Shown here: positions 50,811-60,593 of the stretch, piece by piece
How the letters are laid out: the number at the start of each line of letters is the position of its first letter
Position numbering within the stretch: the first letter of the stretch is position 1
From: Thalassolituus maritimus
GTDB lineage: Bacteria; Pseudomonadota; Gammaproteobacteria; Pseudomonadales; Oceanobacteraceae
Length of the DNA: 64,000 nucleotides
Assembly (NCBI GenBank): GCA_913019975.1
Contig: CAJWBH010000004.1
Span: forward strand, 124,001-188,000
Direction: 5' to 3'
Notes under the pieces: model-generated
What the model was told of the DNA's origin: nothing
Databases searched by the model: none
Seen by the model: only the letters and a program-made list of their open reading frames with translations
Translations under genes and position numbers: made by a program

Positions 50811-51425
50811 ATGCATGGAGAAGCGCACGTCCGCCGCAGACTGAATCCTTCCAAGCGCAAACAACTACTGATGAAAGACGCTATCTCAGTGTTTGCTCTT
50901 CGCGGTATCGGCCGGGCCGGGCACACTGAAATCGCTCAACGGGCCGGAGTCTCAGTTGCTACAGTTTTCAACTACTTCAATACCCGTGAAGCTCTGGTAG
51001 ATGAAGTACTGGACGAAGTTGAACATTACCTCATCGACCTCTCTTTTTCCTCCGTCGAGAAACCAGGCAGTGCTGCAGAGGTTCTTGACCACTGCATCAC
51101 CACTATCATTCAGACGTGTAAGACCTATCCAGACTATTTTAAGATATGGCTGGAATGGAGTTCTTCGGTTCGTGAAGATACATGGCCACGCTATCTCACA
51201 TTTCAGAACCAGATGATGTCTCTGATAGAAACACAGATACAAAATGCCGTTAATGACGGTCGGCTGGCTCCCGGTCTGCCCGCTCATGACCGGGCCCGAT
51301 GGGCCTTAGGCAATGCCCATATGCTGGTAATGATGGTTTTCAGTCCTGACACAGAAGACGAGTCTGCCATCCGCGAACTCATATCAAGAGGCTTCAGTCA
51401 CACTCTTGGGGTTAGCCCCGCCTGA
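50811..51425 (+). CDS. TetR family regulator of the LuxR/HapR/SmcR type
   Basis: 204 residues. The helix-turn-helix region closely resembles Vibrio LuxR/HapR: RRRLNPSKRKQLLMKDAISV, then RGIGRAGHTEIAQRAGVSVA and TVFNYFNTREALVDEVLDEV. The ligand domain shares FKIWLEWSSSVREDTWP with that family (LuxR has a WFEWSAST-DEVWP version). In vibrios these are quorum-sensing master regulators; outside vibrios the trigger is unknown. Divergent from carA and followed 123 bases later by a START-domain gene, possibly its target. No luxO/qrr genes are in the window. Confidence 0.88.
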   Translation: MHGEAHVRRRLNPSKRKQLLMKDAISVFALRGIGRAGHTEIAQRAGVSVATVFNYFNTREALVDEVLDEVEHYLIDLSFSSVEKPGSAAEVLDHCITTIIQTCKTYPDYFKIWLEWSSSVREDTWPRYLTFQNQMMSLIETQIQNAVNDGRLAPGLPAHDRARWALGNAHMLVMMVFSPDTEDESAIRELISRGFSHTLGVSPA

Positions 51426-51437
51426 CCCCTAGGGTTA

Positions 51438-51461
51438 TAACGCGCCACACACGTGGCGTGT
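51438..51461 (+). terminator. Weak hairpin after the HapR-like gene
   Basis: CGCCAC/GTGGCG stem with an ACAC loop 15 bases past the stop codon; only TGTTCT follows, so termination would be weak. Confidence 0.4.
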
Positions 51462-51548
51462 TCTCCGCTTGCGGCCCAGAACAACCTTACATAGCATGGC
51501 CTCTCGGGGTTAACCTATTAAAAATTATCACAACAAGAGACTCATACC

Positions 51549-52313
51549 GTGAAACGCGCAATGTTTTCCTGTGCGGCGGCCGCTGCATTGCTACTGGCCA
51601 TACCTTTCAGTGCGCACGCTGAACCACAAGTCACAGAAATCGATGATTCCATCCCATGGGAAGTCACGTCCTCAGGCGACGACGTGGGCGAGGTCTCAAC
51701 CTGGCGCCGTGAAATCCCGGGCGCAGACGTAAAACAGTTTCGCGGTGAAGTGATTCTTAACGAGCCCGCGCTGAATATTCTGCTGACCATCGATACACCG
51801 GAAGACCTGCACAAGTGGGTCTACTTCTGTCGCGACAGCGCGGCTGTCCCGCCGGAATACAGCTACATGGAATACAAGGGCGTATGGCCCGTCGCTGCCC
51901 GCTACGTAACGATCAAAAGCAAATCGTGGATCGAGAACGACGTGATTTACATCAGCAGCCGTAACGTAGACGAGGCTGTTCCAGAGCATGACAACATGGT
52001 GAAGATCCGCGAATTTTCGAACCTGTTTGAGATCACGCCACTTGGCGAAGATATGACGAAAGTACGCTTCACCACCTTCGTTGACCTTGCAGGTAAACTG
52101 CCTTCATGGCTAGCCAACGCGGTATCAAGCCGTGCTCCCTACGTGACACTGAGCGGCATGCGTGACTTGCTTGAAGATGGCGAACGTGACTTCAGTGACG
52201 CCTCTGTAGACGACCTTTCTAGCGTCGCTCAGGACAAAGACGGTCTACGTCGCCTGCTGGCTAAGCTTGATAATATCGACGACAGCGATCCACTGGACCC
52301 GAACGACGATTGA
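51549..52313 (+). CDS. Secreted START-domain lipid-binding protein
   Basis: 254 residues. Signal peptide MKRAMFSCAAAAALLLAIPF ending SAHAE, then a START/SRPBCC domain (about 25-215) with WVYFCRDSAAVPPEYSYMEY and VDLAGKLPSWLANAVSS, typical of bacterial START proteins. A short acidic tail ends NIDDSDPLDPNDD. Probably binds a hydrophobic ligand in the periplasm; the ligand is unknown. Sits after the HapR-like regulator in the same orientation and ends at the repeat element next to dapB. Residue pattern is beta-rich with no transmembrane segment beyond the leader. Confidence 0.85.
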   Translation: MKRAMFSCAAAAALLLAIPFSAHAEPQVTEIDDSIPWEVTSSGDDVGEVSTWRREIPGADVKQFRGEVILNEPALNILLTIDTPEDLHKWVYFCRDSAAVPPEYSYMEYKGVWPVAARYVTIKSKSWIENDVIYISSRNVDEAVPEHDNMVKIREFSNLFEITPLGEDMTKVRFTTFVDLAGKLPSWLANAVSSRAPYVTLSGMRDLLEDGERDFSDASVDDLSSVAQDKDGLRRLLAKLDNIDDSDPLDPNDD

Positions 52314-52327
52314 TTGCTGATCAAACG

Positions 52328-52419
52328 AAAAAGGTCAGCAAGGAAGCGGAGTAACTAAGTTAACCATAAGCATTCCGCGCTGACTTTTAACGCCGCATGG
52401 GCAAGTTCAGGAGGTCAGC
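52328..52419. repeat. Stop-codon-abutting hairpin repeat, copy A (after dapB)
   Basis: Core arms GGTCAGC and GCTGAC with inner GGAA/TTCC. Shares with copies B and C the segments GGAAGCG, AGCATTCCG and ACGCCGCATGG, the same orientation, and the position directly beyond a minus-strand stop codon (dapB, 52420). It is the most diverged copy. Confidence 0.65.
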
Positions 52420-53259
<840 letters not shown>

Positions 53260-53345
53260 CTAAGGATACCGAAGGCATGAGGTAAGGAAAAGCGCGGGAA
53301 AGGCCAGAGTGTCGCGCATGGGGTGCGCTACTACAAATTACGACG

Positions 53346-53468
53346 CCAGACCGTTGACGAAGAAGTCAGTACAAGGCAAAAGAGGCCCGGAAACGCGCAG
53401 TGTATAAGTCATACATGAGCATTTCCGGGCCTCTTTTAACGCCGTAATGACGATGCAGGCAGGTCTGG
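53346..53468. repeat. Stop-codon-abutting hairpin repeat, copy B (after dnaJ)
   Basis: 123 bases, ending at the dnaJ stop codon with no gap. Outer arms CCAGACC/GGTCTGG, a perfect 16-bp core stem (53378-53393 with 53422-53437, AAAAGAGGCCCGGAAA), and an inner TGTAT/ATACA loop stem. Between the inner arms it shares CGCAGTGTATAAGTCATACA exactly with copy C, extended by TGAGCATT. Confidence 0.85.
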
Positions 53469-54593
53469 TCAAATGTCCTCGAAGAAGCGTTTAACCCCCT
53501 CAAACCAGGATTTTTTTTGTGGCGAATGCTTTTCTCCCGTCAGCGACTCCTGAAACTTCATCAGCAGATCTTTCTGCTCTGAGTTCAGGTTCACTGGCGT
53601 TTCTACCTGCACACGGCAGAGCAGATCACCGGCGGTACCACCACGGACTGGCGTAACGCCTTTACCGCGCAGACGGAAGAGTTTGCCTGACTGTGTTTCC
53701 GCTGGGATCTTCAGTTTCACACGACCATCAAGGGTTGGCACTTCAAGTTCGCCACCAAGCGCTGCATCAACGATGCTGATCGGCACATCACAGTACAGGT
53801 TGCGACCATCCCGGTGGAACAACTCATGCTCTTTCACCGACACCTGAACGTAGAGGTCACCGGCTGGCCCACCCATGGCACCTGCTTCACCTTCACCTGA
53901 CAGACGAATACGGTCACCGGTATCGACACCCGGTGGAATTTTCACTGAAAGCGTTTTGGTTTCTTCTTTCACTCCGCGACCGTGACAGCTGTTGCACGGA
54001 TCTTCGATCATAGTGCCCTGACCACGACAGGTCGGACAAGTCTGCTGCACAGAGAAGAAGCCCTGTTGCATACGCACCTGACCCGCGCCACCACAGGTAC
54101 CACAGGTCTTAGGTGACGTACCTGGCTTGGCTCCTGAGCCATCGCAGGTTTCACAACTTGTCAGGGTGGGTACACGGATTTTCTTCTCGATACCGCGCAC
54201 GGCCTCTTCGAGAGAAAGCTCCATGGTGTAACGCAGATCAGAACCACGCTGTGGGCCACCGCGACCGCCCCGGCCACCGCCGCCACCAAAGATATCACCG
54301 AACACATCGCCAAAGATGTCGCTGAAGTTAGCACCGCCGCCACCGAAACCACCGCCACCGGCGTTCGGGTCGACACCTGCGTGACCATACTGGTCGTACG
54401 CGGCACGCTTCTGTTGGTCACCCAGAATTTCGTAGGCTTCAGTCGCTTCCTTAAACTTAGCGTCTGCATCTTTATCATCCGGGTTACGGTCCGGATGGTA
54501 CTTCATCGCCAGTTTACGGTAAGCCTTCTTCAGCTCCTTCGCGTCGACATCCCGGCTAACACCGAGAACTTCGTAATAATCCCGCTTGGACAT
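53469..54593 (-). CDS. dnaJ: Chaperone protein DnaJ
   Basis: 374 residues. J domain (1-70) with the HPD motif in YHPDRNPDD; Gly/Phe-rich region (about 75-110); zinc domain with four Cys repeats [24 protein letters not shown] and CNSCHGRG (about 140-205); C-terminal client-binding domain. Hsp40 partner of DnaK. Separated from dnaK by a hairpin repeat and a terminator-like stem, so it may be expressed below dnaK. Confidence 0.98.
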   Translation of the reverse strand: MSKRDYYEVLGVSRDVDAKELKKAYRKLAMKYHPDRNPDDKDADAKFKEATEAYEILGDQQKRAAYDQYGHAGVDPNAGGGGFGGGGANFSDIFGDVFGDIFGGGGGRGGRGGPQRGSDLRYTMELSLEEAVRGIEKKIRVPTLTSCETCDGSGAKPGTSPKTCGTCGGAGQVRMQQGFFSVQQTCPTCRGQGTMIEDPCNSCHGRGVKEETKTLSVKIPPGVDTGDRIRLSGEGEAGAMGGPAGDLYVQVSVKEHELFHRDGRNLYCDVPISIVDAALGGELEVPTLDGRVKLKIPAETQSGKLFRLRGKGVTPVRGGTAGDLLCRVQVETPVNLNSEQKDLLMKFQESLTGEKHSPQKKSWFEGVKRFFEDI

Positions 54594-54636
54594 GATTCAC
54601 CTGTTAATTAAAACCGCTTCGCAGCTCCGCTACGAA

Positions 54637-54663
54637 GTAAAACGCGGCAAACTGGTTGCCGCG
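54637..54663 (-). terminator. Terminator-like hairpin between dnaK and dnaJ
   Basis: CGCGGCAA/TTGCCGCG perfect 8-bp stem, 5-base loop, followed on the minus strand by TTTTAC; a second stem CTTCG/CGAAG follows. Partial readthrough into dnaJ would be expected. Confidence 0.6.
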
Positions 54664-54715
54664 TCCACTGTTCTTACTTTGACAAAGGCGTAACAAAAAC
54701 TCGTCACGCAGTCTC

Positions 54716-54835
54716 CGGACCGTCGGCGAGGCCGCTAGCGCAAGGCGGAAAAGAGTGAGGAAGCGCAGTGTATAAGTCATACATGAGCATTCCGAACTCT
54801 TTTCCAACACCGCGATAGCAACGCAGCCAGGTCCG
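54716..54835. repeat. Stop-codon-abutting hairpin repeat, copy C (after dnaK)
   Basis: 120 bases ending four bases from the dnaK stop codon. Outer arms CGGACC/GGTCCG, core stem GGAAAAGAGT/ACTCTTTTCC, inner GGAA/TTCC and TGTAT/ATACA. Same orientation as copies A and B. The arms differ from B but still pair, showing compensatory change. Confidence 0.85.
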
Positions 54836-54839
54836 TATA

Positions 54840-56756
54840 TTACTTGTCTTTTACTTCTTCGAACTCAGCATCCACTACATCATCATCTTGAGCGCTGCTG
54901 TCCGCCTGCTCTGCACCACCTGCGGCTTCCGCCTGTGCTGCCTGCTCTGCGTACAGTTTCTGAGCCAGAGATGAAGACGCCTCTGTCAGAGCATTGGTTT
55001 TGGCTTCGATGTTGTCTTTGTCGTCGCCTTTCAGTGCTTCTTCCAGGTCTGCGATGGCTGCTTCGATGGCTGATTTCTCATCATCGGTCGCTTTGTCGCC
55101 CGCTTCTTCCAGTGTCTTACGAGTCGCGTGGATCAGGCCATCTGCGGTGTTGCGAACCTGAACCATTTCTTCGAACTTCTTATCCGCTTCAGCATTTGCT
55201 TCCGCGTCAGACACCATTTTCTCGATCTCTTCGTCGCTCAGACCCGAGTTCGCTTTAATCACGATGGACTGTTCTTTGCCAGTCGCCTTGTCTTTCGCGC
55301 TTACGTTCAGAATACCGTTAGCGTCGATGTCGAAGGTCACTTCAATCTGTGGCATACCACGTGCTGCTGGCGGAATGTCTGCCAGGTCGAAACGACCCAG
55401 TGACTTGTTCTGCGCAGCCTGCTTACGCTCACCCTGTACCACGTGAATAGTCACAGCGGTCTGGTTGTCTTCTGCGGTTGAGAATACCTGCGATTTCTTA
55501 GTCGGAATCGTGGTGTTTTTCTCAATCACTGGGGTTGCTACGCCACCCATGGTTTCGATACCGAGGGTCAGCGGAGTCACGTCGAGCAGCAGAACGTCTT
55601 TAACATCGCCTGACAGTACCGCACCCTGAATCGATGCACCGACAGCAACTGCCTCATCCGGGTTAACATCCTTACGTGGCTCTTTGCCGAAGAACTCAGA
55701 AACCGCCTTCTGAACCATTGGCATACGGGTCTGACCACCCACCAGAATGACTTCGTCAATTTCTGACGCACTCAGATCAGCATCCGCAAGTGCAGTGCGG
55801 CATGGCTCGAGTGAACGCTTAACCAGCTCTTCTACCAGCGACTCCAGCTTAGCGCGGGTCACTTTGACGTTAAGGTGCTTAGGACCAGACGCATCAGCAG
55901 TGATGTACGGCAGGTTTACGTCAGTCTGCTGGCTTGAAGACAACTCAACTTTCGCTTTTTCTGCGGCTTCTTTCAGACGCTGCAGGGCCAGCGGGTCGTT
56001 GTGCAGATCGATACCGCTTTCTTTCTTGAATTCGTCCGCCAGGTATTCGATCAGACGCAGGTCAAAGTCTTCACCACCAAGGAAGGTGTCACCGTTGGTC
56101 GCCAGAACTTCAAACTGCTTCTCGCCGTCTACGTCCGCAACTTCGATGATAGAGATATCGAATGTACCACCACCCAGGTCGTATACCGCGATAGTACGGT
56201 CACCCGACTGCTTGTCGATACCGTACGCCAGCGCCGCTGCAGTTGGCTCGTTGATAATACGCTTGACTTCGAGGCCCGCGATTTTACCGGCGTCTTTTGT
56301 TGCCTGACGCTGTGAATCGTTGAAGTAAGCCGGAACCGTAATTACTGCTTCAGTCACTTCTTCACCCAGGTAGTCTTCTGCAGTTTTCTTCATTTTCTTC
56401 AGAACTTCTGCAGACACCTGTGGCGGTGCAAACTTATCGCCTTTCACTTCAACCCAAGCGTCACCATTGCCCGCTTCGATGATTTTGTAAGGCACCATTT
56501 TGATGTCTTTCTGAACGACGTCGTCTTTGAAGCGACGACCGATCAGACGCTTAACTGCGAACAGCGTGTTCTGTGGATTAGTAACAGCCTGACGTTTTGC
56601 AGACTGACCAACCAGAGTCTCGTCGTCGGTGTAAGCGATGATAGAAGGGGTTGTACGATCACCTTCGGCGTTCTCAATAACACGCGCCTTGTCACCGTCC
56701 ATAATCGCAACACATGAGTTAGTGGTGCCGAGGTCGATACCAATAATTTTACCCAT
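54840..56756 (-). CDS. dnaK: Chaperone protein DnaK (Hsp70)
   Basis: 638 residues. ATPase domain with [13 protein letters not shown] at the start, [17 protein letters not shown] and [14 protein letters not shown]; substrate domain (about 390-505) with [17 protein letters not shown]; helical lid and a C-terminal acidic end [15 protein letters not shown]. Central heat-shock chaperone. Between grpE and dnaJ, with its own sigma-32-like promoter upstream. Confidence 0.99.
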   Translation of the reverse strand: MGKIIGIDLGTTNSCVAIMDGDKARVIENAEGDRTTPSIIAYTDDETLVGQSAKRQAVTNPQNTLFAVKRLIGRRFKDDVVQKDIKMVPYKIIEAGNGDAWVEVKGDKFAPPQVSAEVLKKMKKTAEDYLGEEVTEAVITVPAYFNDSQRQATKDAGKIAGLEVKRIINEPTAAALAYGIDKQSGDRTIAVYDLGGGTFDISIIEVADVDGEKQFEVLATNGDTFLGGEDFDLRLIEYLADEFKKESGIDLHNDPLALQRLKEAAEKAKVELSSSQQTDVNLPYITADASGPKHLNVKVTRAKLESLVEELVKRSLEPCRTALADADLSASEIDEVILVGGQTRMPMVQKAVSEFFGKEPRKDVNPDEAVAVGASIQGAVLSGDVKDVLLLDVTPLTLGIETMGGVATPVIEKNTTIPTKKSQVFSTAEDNQTAVTIHVVQGERKQAAQNKSLGRFDLADIPPAARGMPQIEVTFDIDANGILNVSAKDKATGKEQSIVIKANSGLSDEEIEKMVSDAEANAEADKKFEEMVQVRNTADGLIHATRKTLEEAGDKATDDEKSAIEAAIADLEEALKGDDKDNIEAKTNALTEASSSLAQKLYAEQAAQAEAAGGAEQADSSAQDDDVVDAEFEEVKDK

Positions 56757-56832
56757 AATTGAATCTCCAATTTGCCGCCTGCTGCGGCTATCTGAAACTT
56801 TGTAAAAACAGCGTTATCTGTCGTTGTTAGCT

Positions 56833-56860
56833 ATATAAGGTCACGTTTTTTGCTTTCAAG
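56833..56860 (-). promoter_or_regulatory. Sigma-32 (RpoH) promoter of dnaK
   Basis: On the minus strand CTTGAAA (56860-56854), 13-base spacer and CCTTATAT (56840-56833) closely match the heat-shock promoter consensus, 77 bases upstream of the dnaK start. Confidence 0.75.
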
Positions 56861-56880
56861 ACCTTATTCCATACTTTTTA

Positions 56881-57453
56881 TCAGGCATTCTCGTCGATCT
56901 GAGCGGCGCCTTTGCTGACCATCACCATCGCTGGGCGTAACAGACGGCCATTCAGGGTGTAGCCCTTCTGCATTACTGCCATCACTGTGTTCGGCGCCAG
57001 CTCTGCATTTTCGACCATGCTCATTGCCTGATGTAGCTCTGGGTTGAAAGGCTCGCCTTCCGGGTTTACCTGCTCAACTTTGAAGCGTTCAAGCGAACTG
57101 ATTAAGCCGGAAAGGGTCATTTCCATACCTTCACGGATCGCTTTGGTCGCTTCTTCTTCCGGCGCTGCAGCCAGACCGCGCTCCAGATTATCGACAACGG
57201 TCAACATTTCGTTGGCGAACTTCTCGACAGCGAACTTGTGCGCCTTTTCGACGTCCTGCTCTGCACGACGGCGAACATTCTGCATTTCAGCCTGCACACG
57301 CAGGACCTGATCTTTGGCTTCTGCCACTTCCGCACGGGCAGCTTCCAACTCAGCATCAGCCGGGGCTTCTGCCTCTACCTCAGTGTCTTCAACAGTTTCC
57401 TGTTCGGCAGCTTCTTCCAGAATTTCTTCCTGGGGTTTCTGTTCTTCAGACAT
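56881..57453 (-). CDS. grpE: Nucleotide exchange factor GrpE
   Basis: 190 residues. Acidic disordered N-terminus (1-38), long coiled coil (about 38-100, [20 protein letters not shown]) and a C-terminal beta domain with [12 protein letters not shown] and [19 protein letters not shown]. Releases ADP from DnaK. Divergent from recN; a sigma-32-like promoter precedes it. Confidence 0.97.
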   Translation of the reverse strand: MSEEQKPQEEILEEAAEQETVEDTEVEAEAPADAELEAARAEVAEAKDQVLRVQAEMQNVRRRAEQDVEKAHKFAVEKFANEMLTVVDNLERGLAAAPEEEATKAIREGMEMTLSGLISSLERFKVEQVNPEGEPFNPELHQAMSMVENAELAPNTVMAVMQKGYTLNGRLLRPAMVMVSKGAAQIDENA

Positions 57454-57498
57454 CAGTCACCTCTGTCATCGGTCTTAATTCATATCGCTGTCGGCTAT

Positions 57499-57524
57499 AT
57501 GGGGCCGGCCGTTGGCAGTTCAAC
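57499..57524 (-). promoter_or_regulatory. Sigma-32 (RpoH) promoter of grpE
   Basis: Minus strand GTTGAAC (57524-57518), 13-base spacer and CCCCAT (57504-57499), followed by ATAG; near-consensus heat-shock promoter 46 bases upstream of grpE. Confidence 0.7.
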
Positions 57525-57557
57525 CCCTGTTTTCAATCCCTGATCCTGGAAAACACC

Positions 57558-57604
57558 TTGACAGGAATCGATACTGTATATAAAAACACTGTATATACAT
57601 TCAG
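57558..57604 (+). promoter_or_regulatory. recN promoter with tandem LexA (SOS) boxes
   Basis: Two SOS boxes, CTGTATATAAAAACAC (57574-57589) and CTGTATATACATTCAG (57589-57604), share one base and overlap the -10 region of a promoter beginning TTGACA (57558-57563). E. coli recN also has multiple boxes, giving tight repression and strong induction. Confidence 0.8.
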
Positions 57605-57619
57605 ATCAGAGGATGTCGT

Positions 57620-59296
57620 ATGCTGACCTCACTGTCGATTCATCAGTTTGCCCTGATCGAGCATATGGAGCTCGATTTCTCTCAAGGCATGACGGTTATC
57701 ACCGGTGAAACCGGCGCCGGTAAGTCTATTCTGCTGGGCGCACTGGGGCTGACACTGGGGCAACGTGCAGAAGCCGGAGCAGTGCGACAGGGGCAGGATA
57801 AAGCCGATGTCGCTGCTACGTTCTCTACCAATACCGCCGCTCTGGAGTGGCTCAGGCAGCATGAACTCCCCGCCGACGACGATAACGTCATACTTCGTCG
57901 GGTCATTTCTGCAGAAGGTCGCTCGCGAGGCTATGTGAATGGCCGACCAGTATCCGCTGCTGACCTTCGTGATCTTGGCCAGCACCTTATCGGCATTCAC
58001 TCGCAACACGCACATCAACGGTTGCTGGAGAAAGACGCCGCCCGCGACATCCTGGACGCCTATGCAGGGTTAAACCCGCTCGCAGAGACGGTTCGTCGTG
58101 GATTTTCAGCCTGGAAGAAAGAAGAGAAGCGCTTACAGACACTGCGCGAATCCAGCAGCGAACTTCTGGCGCAAAGACAACTGCTTGAGTATCAGGTCAG
58201 TGAATTGCGCGAACTGGACCTGAAAGAAGACGAGCTCAACGATCTGGAGCTCGAGCAAAAACGGTTATCCGGTGCAGAGAACACCTTGATCTGTGGCCAG
58301 TCGGCCATGATCGTCTGCAACGGTGGAGACTCCGGCGACGATGCTGCCAGCCAGATGATTCATCGGGCACTGCAGGAGGTCGATAACATCAACGATACAC
58401 ACCCCCTGCTCGACGAAGTCCGGGACATGCTGAATCAGGCACAGATTCAGCTGGACGAAGCGGCCAGCTCCCTGCAGCGGTATCTTGATAACATCGATAT
58501 GAACCCACATCGTCTGCAGCAGATCGATGCTCGCCTGAGTGAACTGTACAGCATGGCGCGCAAACATCAGATCCGGCCGGAGTCGCTATATGCACACTGG
58601 CAGGAACAGGAAGCGACACTGGAAGCCATGAGCCTGTCGGACGATGACCTTGAAGCACTGGAAGAAGAAGTGGCCAATCTCAGAGCGATCTGTCTGAAAG
58701 ACGCTCAGCAGCTGTCTGCTAAGCGTCAGAAAGCGGCCAACAAACTGAGTAACGCAGTAAGCAGTCACTTCGACTCTCTTGGCCTTGGCAAAGCCATTTT
58801 CACAACCCGCTGTGATGAGTTGTCTGAGGACGACCTGAATCCCCACGGGCTGAACTTTGTTGGCTTTGAAGTGCAGACCAACCCAGGAATGCCTGCTGGC
58901 CCTCTGGCTAAAGTGGCTTCCGGTGGCGAACTCTCACGAATCAGTCTGGCGCTTCAGGTCGTCACTGCAGCAACGTCTCATACCCCATGCCTGATCTTCG
59001 ATGAAGTCGACGTAGGTGTAGGCGGCGGCACTGCCGAACGTGTTGGGCGCCTGATGCGCGAACTTGGTGGCCAGGCCCAGATTATGTGTGTGACCCATCA
59101 GCCTCAGGTGGCGGCACAGGCGCACAATCACTTTCAGGTGAGTAAAGTCAGTGGTGATTCTGCGACGCATACCAGCATCCGCACGCTAAGTACCTCTCAG
59201 CGTAAAGAAGAGCTGGCGCGCATGCTGGGCGGCGTTGAAATCACTCAACAGACACTGGCTCATGCGGGTGAAATGCTGGCCATGGCAGGTTCTTAA
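57620..59296 (+). CDS. recN: DNA repair protein RecN
   Basis: 558 residues, SMC-like. Walker A VITGETGAGKSILLGAL (about residues 28-44), central coiled coils (about 165-390) and C-terminal half with the ABC signature LAKVASGGELSRISLAL and Walker B LIFDEVDVGVGG. Acts at double-strand breaks. The preceding SOS boxes predict LexA control. Convergent with fur across a terminator. Confidence 0.97.
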   Translation: MLTSLSIHQFALIEHMELDFSQGMTVITGETGAGKSILLGALGLTLGQRAEAGAVRQGQDKADVAATFSTNTAALEWLRQHELPADDDNVILRRVISAEGRSRGYVNGRPVSAADLRDLGQHLIGIHSQHAHQRLLEKDAARDILDAYAGLNPLAETVRRGFSAWKKEEKRLQTLRESSSELLAQRQLLEYQVSELRELDLKEDELNDLELEQKRLSGAENTLICGQSAMIVCNGGDSGDDAASQMIHRALQEVDNINDTHPLLDEVRDMLNQAQIQLDEAASSLQRYLDNIDMNPHRLQQIDARLSELYSMARKHQIRPESLYAHWQEQEATLEAMSLSDDDLEALEEEVANLRAICLKDAQQLSAKRQKAANKLSNAVSSHFDSLGLGKAIFTTRCDELSEDDLNPHGLNFVGFEVQTNPGMPAGPLAKVASGGELSRISLALQVVTAATSHTPCLIFDEVDVGVGGGTAERVGRLMRELGGQAQIMCVTHQPQVAAQAHNHFQVSKVSGDSATHTSIRTLSTSQRKEELARMLGGVEITQQTLAHAGEMLAMAGS

Positions 59297-59335
59297 GGCG
59301 TCTGGCTCATAACGTATCAGTAGGTATAAACAGAT

Positions 59336-59367
59336 ATAAAAAAGAGCCGCAATTGCGGCTCTTTTTG
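59336..59367. terminator. Bidirectional terminator between recN and fur
   Basis: AAAGAGCCGC/GCGGCTCTTT stem with AATT loop, A run on one side and T run on the other, between convergent genes. Confidence 0.92.
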
Positions 59368-59394
59368 ATTGTACTTGCTAATAATAGCCTGACG

Positions 59395-59799
59395 TCACTT
59401 CTTACGAACGTACAGTACCAGGCTGTGATCAACCAGATCAAAGCCATGTTCTTCAGCAATTTCGTGCTGCAGACGCTCAATCTGTTCGTTAGAGAACTCA
59501 ATCACGGTGCCATCTTCGACGTTCACCATGTGATCGTGGTGCTCTCCACGTGCAAGTTCGAATACAGAATGGCCGCCATCGAAGTTGTGACGTTCAACCA
59601 GACCCGCACTTTCAAACTGAGTCAGTACACGATAAACAGTGGCAAGACCCACGTCTTCACCCGCGTCGATCAATGAACGATACACGTCTTCAGCACTCAT
59701 GTGCGCTTCTGGGTTACTCTCAAGAATACTGAGAATTTTGACTCGGGGCAGCGTGACCTTCAGGCCCGCTTTACGAAGTTCCATGTTCTGTTCTGACAC
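59395..59799 (-). CDS. fur: Ferric uptake regulator Fur (cysteine-free)
   Basis: 134 residues. Winged-helix DNA-binding domain (LRKAGLKVTLPRVKILSILE and VGLATVYRVLTQFESAGLV) and a C-terminal metal-binding dimerisation domain with RGEHHDHMV and the end GFDLVDHSLVLYVRKK. The protein has no cysteine at all, so the structural CxxC zinc site of E. coli Fur is missing, as is nearly the case in Pseudomonas Fur. Divergent from bamE as in Pseudomonas (omlA-fur). Confidence 0.97.
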   Translation of the reverse strand: MSEQNMELRKAGLKVTLPRVKILSILESNPEAHMSAEDVYRSLIDAGEDVGLATVYRVLTQFESAGLVERHNFDGGHSVFELARGEHHDHMVNVEDGTVIEFSNEQIERLQHEIAEEHGFDLVDHSLVLYVRKK

Positions 59800-59888
59800 G
59801 GTATTCCTCTATCATTTCACAGTGGATGGGGTGATCAGGTATCATCCCGTCCATTCTTAATAACTAATGCCCGGATTTAACCCTGACT

Positions 59889-60287
59889 ATGCGAGCTTTA
59901 ATTCTGACCGGATTACTGGGTTTTGCAACCCTTTCCGGCTGTACCTTCCCAGGTGTCTACAAACTCAACGTTCAACAGGGCAATATCGTTACCCAGGACA
60001 TGTTGGATCAGCTGGAGCCCGGCATGACTGAACGTCAGGTCATTTACCTGATGGGCAACCCTGTCGCCAGAAACCCATTCTCAGATCAGCGCTGGAATTA
60101 CATCTACACCCTCGAAGTGAGAGATAAAATCGCCAAACGCTATCAGGTTACGTTGCATTTCGACGACGCTGCGCTTTACAGCCACTACAGTGGTGAGATT
60201 CCGCCCGAAGAGTTCAGCGAAGAAAACCAGACCAGCGAAGTGCCGCCTGAAGAGCGCAACCCGACGATCCCGACCGTCGAAGAGTAA
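59889..60287 (+). CDS. bamE: Outer membrane assembly lipoprotein BamE
   Basis: 132 residues. Lipoprotein signal with lipobox LSGC (Cys about residue 18), then the SmpA/OmlA domain with LEPGMTERQVIYLMGNPV and WNYIYTLE. The C-terminal 30 residues are acidic and Pro-rich. Part of the BAM complex. Its stop codon abuts the rnfH stop codon with no gap. Confidence 0.95.
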   Translation: MRALILTGLLGFATLSGCTFPGVYKLNVQQGNIVTQDMLDQLEPGMTERQVIYLMGNPVARNPFSDQRWNYIYTLEVRDKIAKRYQVTLHFDDAALYSHYSGEIPPEEFSEENQTSEVPPEERNPTIPTVEE

Positions 60288-60593
60288 TTACCCTTCGGCT
60301 TTCTTTGCCTTGGCAGCGCGATTGGCACGCGCCTGCTTAGGATCAATAATCAGGGGACGGTATATCTCTACCCGATCCCCTGCTTTCAGTACTTCAGTGT
60401 CAGGCGAACGCACTGCCTTACCGAAAATTCCAAACTTGGCGGCACTCAGATCCAGTTCTGGAAACTCGTCCACGATGCAGGATGCCTCAACAGCCTGAAT
60501 CATGGTTGTGCCCGGCACGACATCAATCGCGATAATTTTTTGCTTATCAGGCAAGGCGTACGCCACCTCAACCTGAATTTTTTCGTCACTCAT
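60288..60593 (-). CDS. rnfH: RnfH family ubiquitin-fold protein
   Basis: 101 residues from the ATG at 60593 (MSDEKIQVEVAYALPDKQKI); a start at 60617 would overlap more of ratA. Beta-grasp signatures FGIFGKAVRSPDTEVLKAGD and VEIYRPLIIDPKQARA. Paired with RatA as in E. coli; precise role unknown. Overlaps the ratA end by eight bases. Confidence 0.94.
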   Translation of the reverse strand: MSDEKIQVEVAYALPDKQKIIAIDVVPGTTMIQAVEASCIVDEFPELDLSAAKFGIFGKAVRSPDTEVLKAGDRVEIYRPLIIDPKQARANRAAKAKKAEG

